Shown here: positions 57,299 through 64,000 of the stretch, in pieces
Layout of the letters: each line of letters opens with the position of its first letter
Position numbering within the stretch: the first letter of the stretch is position 1
Origin: Monodelphis domestica
Lineage: Eukaryota; Chordata; Mammalia; Didelphimorphia; Didelphidae
Assembly (NCBI RefSeq): GCF_027887165.1
Contig: NC_077230.1
Location: 340,351,322-340,415,321, forward strand
Direction: 5' to 3'
Length of the DNA: 64,000 nucleotides
Notes under the pieces: model-generated
Databases searched by the model: none
What the model saw: the letters and a program-made list of their open reading frames with translations, nothing else
What the model was told of the DNA's origin: nothing
Made by a program: the position numbers and the translations under genes

Positions 57299-58576
57299 CA
57301 AGCAATCCTTTATAATCATATTGACGACATTGGATTTATACTTAAAATAGCATGGTTAATATTAAATAATAACTCCTGAGATCTACAACACATTTTTTCT
57401 ACCAATATAAGCTCAATTGCATGCCTAGATCTAATTATTGCTGCAACTGGAAAATCAGCTCAATTTGGCTTTCATCCATGACTTCCTTCAGCAATAGAAG
57501 GACCAACCCCTGTATCATCCCTACTACATTCAAGCACTATAGTTGTAGTAGGTATCTTTCTTTTAATACACTTTTACTCTATAATAGAAAATAATAAAAT
57601 AATCTTAACAATTGTCCTCTGTTTAGGCACCATCACTACAGTATTTATAGCAATTTGCACAATCACACAAAATGATATAAAAAATTGTATCATTCTCAAC
57701 CTCTTAACCAACCTTACTTAGTCTTCCTTCACATTTGTACACATGCTTTCTTCAAAGCTATTCTATTTTTATGCTCTGGATCAATCATTCATAGCCTAAA
57801 TGATGAACAAGATATTTGAAAACTAGGAGGTATATTTAATGCATTGTCTATTACATCATCTGCTTTAATAACAGGTAGCTTATCTCTAATAGGCACCCCA
57901 TTTCTAGCCGGCTTTTACTCAAAAGACTCAATTATTGAAGCCATAAACGCCATAAACAAATTCATGAGCTCTAACAATAACACTAATTGCTACTTTTCTT
58001 ACTGCTGTTTATAGTTTGTGCATTATCTACTATGTTCTTCTAGGTAACCCATGCTTCATATCGATCTCCCCCATTAATGAAAATAATCCAAACCTAATTA
58101 ATCCTATGATATGATTAGCCATAGGAAGCATTTTCACAGGGTTTCTCTTAACAATCAACATCCCACCAAAGTCATCAATTACTATAACCATACCAACCAT
58201 AACCAAATTATCAGCCCTAATTATTACCCTACTAGGTCTTCTAATTGGAATAGAATTCAACTCTTTTACTAATAAATTTATAAACTCAATAAGCAATACT
58301 AATAACTTCTCAAACATATTAGGGTATTTTACTCACATCAACATCGAACTTATTCCCTAATAAATCTATTTGCAGGCCAACGAATTGCTACCATACTAAT
58401 TGATCTAAACTGATAAGAAAAAACAGGACCTAAAGGTCAAACTAATATTCATTCCACAGCATCATTAATTATTTCAACTCAAAAAGTTCTTGTTAAAATA
58501 TATTTTATATCCTTTTTGATCTCTATTATCTTTATTCTAGTATTTATTTCATCTATATCCACGAGCAACTTCTAAT

Positions 58577-59052
58577 ACAACATAAATAGTACTAAACAAG
58601 ATTCATCTTAACAAGGCTAATGCTCAGCCACCACAACAATACAACAATGAGCCACCACCAAAATCCTGACCAATGCAACTCACTATAGCAAAATCAATCA
58701 ATTGAATATACATACCAATATGGGCATTCCCAGATATAAAATATCACATCAATTCCATAAGCAAAACAAACAACAACATACTAAAAGCCACAATATTACC
58801 AATTCAAGTTTCAGGATACTCCTCTGTAGCTATGGCAGCAGCATAACCAAAAACTACTAATATTCTCCCTAAATAAATTTTAAAAAAAACTACTAACCCT
58901 AAAAATACATCTTCCAAACTTACAACTATGGCACATCCTAAATCCCCACTTACAACCAAACTCAATCCTCCATACACAGGAGAAGGTTTAGAAGAAAAAG
59001 CCACAAACCCAAAAATCAAGAGCCAAGAAATAATAAAAATAAGTATCACTTT
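58577..59052 (-). pseudogene. ND6 numt pseudogene
   Basis: A complex I membrane subunit encoded on the opposite strand, as in mitochondria. The 5' part on the minus strand is open for 81 codons (59049-58804; e.g. SSKPSPVYGGLSLVVSG and VFFKIYLGRILVVFGY blocks). The remainder to about 58577 is G/T-rich on the minus strand with nuclear-code stops. Confidence 0.88.
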
Positions 59053-59088
59053 TATTATTTTAGCATGTATTTCAACTACAAAAATCTA
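59053..59088 (-). pseudogene. tRNA-Glu remnant
   Basis: Only about 36 bp separate ND6 and cytochrome b, against about 69 for a mitochondrial tRNA-Glu. The 5' part, read on the minus strand as TTTTTGTAGTTGAAATAC, survives; the rest is deleted. Confidence 0.7.
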
Positions 59089-60508
59089 ATGACTAACCTA
59101 CAAAAAAGCTACCCTCTAATAAAAATTATTAACCGCTCGGCATCTTCCTAATCATCCAAATCTTAACAGGACTCTTTCTGGTAATACATTATACATCAGA
59201 TACACTTACTGCCTTCTCATTAGTTGCCCACATCTGTCGAGATGTTAACTATGGATGACTAATCTGAAACCTTCATGCTAATGGAGCATCCATATACTTC
59301 ATATGCTTATTTCTTCATGTAGGCCAACGGATTTACTATGGATCTTATCTATTTAAAGAAACTTGAAACATTGGAGTAATCCTTCTACTCACCATCATAG
59401 CCAATGCATTCATAGTGTGTCAAGGAAGTTCATCCCCTTCCCATCTTGAGTAGCTTGACCTGTCCATCAAATATTCCTGACATAACACAGTTGTGCCAGG
59501 TTTTATGTCCGTCTATGTGCTGTACATCAATAAAAGTCAAGACTTTGGTCTTGAGGAGGGGGAGAAGTGAGAAGAGAACAAAGAAGGAAGAAGGGGGAAC
59601 AGAGCAGGCAGGGATAAGAAGGAAGGAGGAAGAGACTTGCACATTAGGCACCACGTGGTCAGGTTACTTAGAGGAATAATTGTCTACCCTTTCTAATAAA
59701 CTTTATAAAATATATATCTGGGTAGAAATATTATTTCAATTCTTACAATAGGATATGTACTTCCTTGAGGACAGATACCCTTCTGAGAAGCTACAGTAAT
59801 TACAGATCTATCAGCCATTCCATATATTAGGAGAACACTAGTAGAATGACTCTGAGGAGGTTTTTCTGGTAGACAAAGTTATATTAACCTGATTCTTTGT
59901 CTTCTATTTTATCCTGCCTTTTTTTATCCTAGCCTTAGTAATAGTTCACCTCTTATTCTTACATGAAACAGGTTCAAATAACCCTACAGGAATCAACCCT
60001 GATTCAGATAAAAATCCCATTCCACCCTTATTACACTATTAAAGATGCCTTAGGGCTAATTCTCATAATTCTTATTCTAATATCACTAGCAATATTCTCA
60101 CCAGATATGCTAGGTGATCCAGACAACTTCACACTGGCTAACCGACTTAATACCCCTCCCCACATTAAACCAGAATACTTCTTATTTGCCTTCGCAGTCT
60201 TTCGATCAATCCCTAATAAATTAGGAGGGGTATTAGCCCTTCTAGCATCCATCCTAGTACTCCTAATTATCTCACTACTACATACATCCAAACAAGGAAG
60301 CCCTATATTCCAACCAATCTCACAAGTTCTTTTCTGAATATTAACAGCTAACCTACTAACTTTAACATGAACCAGAGGTCAACCCATAGAACAACCTTCC
60401 ATTACCAGTGGCCAACTAGCCTCAATCCTTTACTTTTCCTTAATCATCATTATAATGCCACTAGCAGGAATATTCAAAGATTATATACTCAAACCAAAAT
60501 ACCTATAA
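59089..60508 (+). pseudogene. Cytochrome b numt pseudogene
   Basis: Cytochrome b is the haem-bearing core of complex III. It starts ATGACTAACCTACAAAA and ends TACCTATAA. There is a deletion of roughly 60 bp near 59145 after the INRSASS region. Reading continues through TGLFLVMHYTSD, RDVNYGWLI and ANGASM (about 59165-59290), then a solo LTR interrupts at 59416-59747. The GYVLPWGQMPFW block follows at 59750, then a frameshifted part, then a well preserved segment at 59990-60337 ([33 protein letters not shown]). One Trp codon is missing after HIKPE. Confidence 0.93.
59416..59747 (+). mobile_element. Solo LTR (332 bp) in the cytochrome b copy
   Basis: TGTGTCAAGG...TTCTTACA with an exact 4-bp duplication ATAG at 59412-59415 and 59748-59751, and AATAAA at about 59694. 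Cytochrome b resumes at once after it. The G/A-rich middle gives a 77-codon open stretch of no significance. Confidence 0.93.
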
Positions 60509-60513
60509 AATCA

Positions 60514-60581
60514 GTCCAAGTAATTTAACAAAAATACTGGCTTTGTAAGCCAGCAATGAAGGAAAATCCCCTTCCTAGGAC
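60514..60581 (+). pseudogene. mt tRNA-Thr copy
   Basis: GTCCAAG...CTAGGAC forms the acceptor stem; the anticodon loop CTTTGTAAG contains TGT. About 68 bp, little damaged. Confidence 0.85.
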
Positions 60582-60651
60582 ATCTCAAGAAGGCCTAAAA
60601 CACCCTACCATCAACACCCAATGCTGATATTCTAATTAAACTACTTCCTGA
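60582..60651 (-). pseudogene. mt tRNA-Pro copy
   Basis: In its usual place, on the minus strand, between tRNA-Thr and the control region. CAACACCCAATGCTGATATTCTAATTAAACTA is the typical antisense end. Confidence 0.75.
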
Positions 60652-60660
60652 ATTTATTTC

Positions 60661-60683
60661 AATTTATATACTATGTCAGTATT
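60661..60683 (+). repeat. Inverted repeat at the control-region left edge
   Basis: This 23-bp segment, starting AATTTATATACTATGTCAG, matches the reverse complement of 61847-61869 at 22 of 23 bases. Confidence 0.85.
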
Positions 60684-61745
60684 AAATGAATCTATCTTAA
60701 CAAATTTTTTAGTCCCATGCCTATAGTTCATGGATTTATTTATCCCTAGCATATCTATATATACATTATACTCTTATATTACTAGATGTATTGTATTCAT
60801 AATTATACTAAACACATTAAATTCTTATAGTACTATAATTTATCTAATACATAGATATCCTTAACCTAATATATATCATAATTTTACATAAGACATATCA
60901 TGTAGACAGACATATACATTAATTCCATGTTCACAGCCTAATCTTTCTAGCATATCATCACCATCAGGAATACCTCAATCTTCCCCTCATGAGAGATCAT
61001 CATCCCACCATCTAAAGGCTTTCGATACTTTGGAGGAAATGTATGAATTGTGACAAACATACCTAATTCCTTCAACTGGCTACTGGTTGTTACTTCAGGG
61101 TCATAATATTGTTCATTGCATCCAGACTGCCATTAAATAAAGCATCATGATGTTACAATTACTAATCAGCCCATAATGCAGCATAACTGCTTCTGACTGG
61201 CATGGGGGGGCGATTTTTTTGGAGGGAGCTATATCCAACGAGCAGGCACCTTGGACACCAATATAATCTAGGACCTAACATAAAGTGCTGTTCTCAGAGT
61301 TCATGCAATTAAATGAGGATATTATATAAATGATTTTAAGACATATTATATTATTAGAATTAACACATATATATGTATATGCACTATTAAAAGATTATCA
61401 TTTAATTAATTTTAAGCTGACATTAAATCAATGATCTGAAGACATATATTTACATTATTCCACCCAGGTGATGGAAGCAAGCATGAATTTATAATAATTT
61501 ACATATTATTAAGTGAATATAATTTAAAGTATATATTCATTAAACCCAATACCCCCCTTAACAAAAAATCATGTCCATCAAACCCCAAAACCAGAAACAT
61601 AATTTCAAGCATTTATATAGGGTCAAGAGTCAAAACGATAAAAATAGTATATAGATAGTATATAAATAATACAATTACAATATAAAAACTACCACATATA
61701 TAGTATATAAATAGCTTAAAACTATCTTAATTTACTCATAAAAAC

Positions 61746-61869
61746 TATACTATGTCAGTAGATTAAAAAATTTTTTTGTTTTTACTTTTTGCAAAAACAA
61801 ATTTCAGAAATATACTATATCAGTAGATTAAAAAATAAATTACATCAATACTGACATAGTATACAAATT
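61746..61869 (+). repeat. TACTATGTCAGTA motif cluster at the control-region right edge
   Basis: Two direct copies, ACTATGTCAGTAGATTAAAAAA (about 61749) and ACTATATCAGTAGATTAAAAAA (about 61814), then an inverted copy, AATACTGACATAGTATACAAA, at 61847-61869. A TTTTTGTTTTTACTTTTTGCAAAAACAAA hairpin (about 61772-61801) lies between. Confidence 0.8.
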
Positions 61870-61912
61870 TAAATTACTCCTCACATATCTATAAGTTTTA
61901 TTATCTTAACTA

Positions 61913-61981
61913 ATTAATGTAGCTTATTTAAAGCAAAGCATTGAAAATGCTTAGATGATTTATAATATAAACCCATAAACA
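61913..61981 (+). pseudogene. mt tRNA-Phe copy
   Basis: ATTAATGTAGCTTATTTAAAGC start, anticodon loop ATTGAAAAT with GAA; at the usual place before 12S. Confidence 0.85.
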
Positions 61982-62937
61982 AAAGGTTTGGTCCAAGCTG
62001 TCCTTACTGTTAATTTTAATTAGACCCACACATGCAAGTTTCCACTACCCTCTGAGAATGTCTTTAAAATTAATATAAAAGATGAGAGGAGCCAGTATCA
62101 GGCATACTAATAGTAGCCCATTACACCTTGCTCAACCACACCCCCACGGGACAGAGCAGTGACTAAAATTAAGTCATAAATGAAAATTTGACTAAATCAT
62201 AATTATTTAGTGTTGGTAAATTTCGTGCCAGCTGCTGGGGTCATACAATTAATCCAAATTAACAAATCTCAGTGTAAAAGCATGTTTAAGCTGAACATAA
62301 AAATAAAGTTAATACTTAACTAAACTGCAATACACTCTAGTTAATAATAAAATAAGCAATTAAAATGATTTTAACAATGCTGACATACGACAACTAAGAC
62401 AAACTGGGATTAGATACTACCCCACTATGCTTCATCATAAACTCAAATAGGTAAATAACAAAACTATTTGGCAGAGGACTACTAGCCATTGATTAATACT
62501 CAAAGGACTTGGTGGTGACCTAAACCAACCTAGAGGAACCTGTTCCATAATCCATAAGCCCTGATAAACCCAACCCTATCTTGCCAGTACAGCCTATGTA
62601 CCACCATTGTCAGCCCACCTTAAAAAAGCCAAACAGTAAGCAAAACTATTTCTCCATAAAAACGTTAGGTAAAGGTGTATCACATGAAAGGGAAAGAAAT
62701 GGGCTACATTCTCTATTTTCGAGAACAACGAATCACATTATGAAAGTAAAGTGTTTAAAGGAGGATTTAGTAGTAAATTAAGAATAGAGTGCTTAACTGA
62801 AATGGGCAATAGGGCATGCATACACCACCGGTCACCCTCCTCAATACAACTAATTTATATTACTAATAATTTTATCCAAGTAAAGAGGAGAAAAGTCATA
62901 ACATGGGAAGTGTACTGGAAAGTGCACTTAGAATATC
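61982..62937 (+). pseudogene. 12S ribosomal RNA numt copy
   Basis: Full-length-like (about 956 bp). Landmarks are AAAGGTTTGGTCC at the 5' end, GTGCCAGCTGCTGGGGTCATAC (normally an almost invariant GTGCCAGC block), AAACTGGGATTAGATACTACCCCACTATGC, and near the 3' end CACCGGTCACCCTCCTC and AAGTCATAACATGGGAAGTGTACTGGAAAGTGC. It is a nuclear copy and not a working rRNA gene. Confidence 0.9.
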
Positions 62938-63005
62938 AAAATGTAGCTTAACTTTTAAAGCATTTAGCTTACACCTAAAAGATTTCAGTTAATTCTGACC
63001 ATTTT
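62938..63005 (+). pseudogene. mt tRNA-Val copy
   Basis: AAAATGTAGCTTAAC start pairing with GACCATTTT end; anticodon loop CTTACAC with TAC. It lies between 12S and 16S. Confidence 0.85.
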
Positions 63006-64000
63006 GAGCCAATTATAGCCCTAACAAACATCAAATAAATTATCTTTTAACTAATATAAACCATTTTAATCTTCCTAGTATAGGTGATAGAACAGATATT
63101 TGTAGGAGCAATAACAATAGTACCATAAGGGAAAAACGAAAGACCAATTAATAGGATGAAAAAGCAAAGACTAACCCTTGTACATTTTGCATAATGATTT
63201 AGCTAGTTAATATGGACAAAAAGAATTATGCCTGACTTTCCGAAATTAAGTAAGCTACCATAAAACAGTTAATTTGAACCAACTCGTCTATGTAGCAAAA
63301 TAGTGAGAAGATTTTATAGTAGAAGTGAAAAACTATCAAACTTAATGAGAGCTGGTTATCCAAAATGCAAATTTCAGCTCAACTTTAAGTTTAATATAAA
63401 GCATTCACACAATTTAAGCATACCTTAAACTTAAAAGTTAATCAAATGAGGGACAACTCCTTTGAACCAATAGACAAACTCAATTTGAGGATAATGATTA
63501 ACCTAACCCCATTGTAAGCCTAAAAGCAGCCACCAATTAAGAAAGTGTTAAAGTTCAAACACAAATTTTAAACCTAATTTCACAAAATTCTCAAAACCCT
63601 AATATTATATTGGATGATTCTATTTTACTATAGAAGACATAATGCTAAAATCAGTAATAAGAATTTTATTCTCCTCTCATAAGCCCAAATTAGTAAACGG
63701 ATAACCCGCTAACACTTAACAAAATAGTAATTATAAATATCTACTAGTCTATTACCCCAATTATTGTTAATCCAACACAGGCATGCACCATTATGAGGAT
63801 AGATTAAAAAGAATAAAAGGAACTCAGCAATCTAAAACCCCACCTGTTTACCAAAAACGTCACCTCTAGCATATTAAGTATTTGAGGCACTGCCTGCCCA
63901 GTGAGTTAACTTCAAGGGCCAAGGTATCCTGACTGTGCAAAGGTAACATAATCACTTGTCTCTTAGAGACTTATATGAATGGCATAATGAGGGTTTAACT
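63006..64000 (+). pseudogene. 16S ribosomal RNA numt copy, 5' part
   Basis: It starts GAGCCAATTATAGCCC, with AAAGCATTCACACAATTTAAGC, GGGACAACTCCTTTGAACC and AGCAGCCACCAATTAAGAAAG in the middle. It reaches TTGAGGCACTGCCTGCCCAGTGAGTTAACTTCAAGGGCCAAGGTATCCTGACTGTGCAAAGGTAACATAATCACTTGTC near the end. The window cuts it at about two thirds. Confidence 0.9.

Larger units (their letters stand above)
56430..58575 (+). pseudogene. ND5 numt pseudogene
   Basis: ND5 is the proton-pumping membrane subunit of respiratory complex I. The 5' fifth is missing. The reading includes FMPITPFVTWSILEFS near 56460, a microsatellite in place of the following codons (56510-56553), then [21 protein letters not shown] (about 56660-56730). 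An L1 interrupts at 56757. After it come the [11 protein letters not shown] (about 57450), EGPTPVSS and HAFFKA (about 57740) blocks, and a stop TAA at 58573. Frame breaks occur near 57665-57720 and 57965. It cannot be expressed from the nucleus. Confidence 0.93.
60652..61912 (+). pseudogene. Mitochondrial control region copy
   Basis: About 1.26 kb of A/T-rich non-coding DNA between tRNA-Pro and tRNA-Phe. TACTATGTCAGTATT termination-associated-like elements stand at 60668. GTACCATTCAGCC-type central blocks are only weakly visible around 61080-61260, where GACTGGCATGGGGGGGCGATTTTTTT lies. In real mitochondria this region starts replication and transcription. No gene lies here. Confidence 0.85.
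56430..64000 (+). other. Nuclear mitochondrial DNA segment (numt), at least 7.5 kb
   Basis: Contiguous mitochondrial gene order from mid-ND5 to 16S, continuing past the window. Coding parts read with mitochondrial codons (TGA as Trp, ATA as Met). An L1 at 56757, a solo LTR at 59416, an AT microsatellite and several deletions show nuclear residence and age. The left junction is about 56403-56445, where ND5 similarity begins (about residue 85 of the protein). Confidence 0.95.

Noticed and set aside
59446-59679. Open stretches on both strands
   Set aside because: They lie within the purine-rich middle of the solo LTR at 59416-59747.
59963-60337. 124-codon cytochrome b piece as a functional nuclear gene
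   Set aside because: Fragment of a pseudogene with an upstream LTR insertion and deletions; it opens in the nuclear code by chance lack of TGA codons, one Trp codon having been lost.
56430-64000. Genuine mitochondrial DNA or mitochondrial contamination of the assembly
   Set aside because: L1 and LTR insertions with target duplications, a microsatellite, deletions and frame breaks occur only in a nuclear copy.

Overview
The window is a stretch of nuclear DNA from a mammal, almost certainly a marsupial. It is dominated by transposable elements: marsupial-type L1 LINEs, MAR1-like and other CORE/MIR-type SINEs, an RTE-like LINE, L2 and CR1/L3 remnants, class I endogenous retroviruses (ERVs), solo LTRs and hAT DNA transposons. 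The species cannot be fixed from the sequence alone. Family names are recalled from general knowledge of these repeats; target-site duplications, motifs and reading frames were read directly from the sequence.

Layout. 1-9.8 kb is a nest of broken ERVs. A minus-strand gammaretrovirus-like provirus (gag/pro at 6.7-9.3 kb, RNase H/integrase at 0-0.75 kb) is split by plus-strand ERV material: a 5' LTR, primer-binding site, gag, pro and a deleted pol, followed by a second pro/RT. A 5'-truncated L1 and a solo LTR have inserted into these. From 9.8 to 24.7 kb the background is an old tandem array with a unit of roughly 0.8-0.95 kb and at least six diverged copies, which I do not recognise. It has been broken up by an LTR element with both LTRs, a 3.36-kb hAT transposon with a decayed transposase, solo LTRs, L1/L2 pieces and an RTE-like LINE. 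From 24.7 to 40 kb there is old repeat-rich intergenic or 5'-flanking sequence with microsatellites, SINEs and a two-headed L1 insertion.

From 40.26 to 52.95 kb lie the first four coding exons of one host gene on the plus strand. It is a glycerophosphodiester phosphodiesterase (GDE) family member, most likely GDPD4. The four exons join in one frame of exactly 150 codons and cover the cytosolic N-terminus and the first two membrane segments; the catalytic domain is not seen. Its introns hold a nested pair of L1s, SINEs, a CR1/L3 fragment and a 1.1-kb solo LTR.

From about 56.4 kb to the end is a nuclear copy of mitochondrial DNA (numt) of at least 7.5 kb. It runs in mitochondrial order: ND5, ND6, tRNA-Glu remnant, cytochrome b, tRNA-Thr, tRNA-Pro, control region, tRNA-Phe, 12S, tRNA-Val and part of 16S. 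It carries its own L1 insertion, solo LTR, AT microsatellite and deletions, so it is not organellar DNA.

I found no CRISPR, operon or other new multi-gene system. The least explained structure is the ~0.9-kb tandem array.
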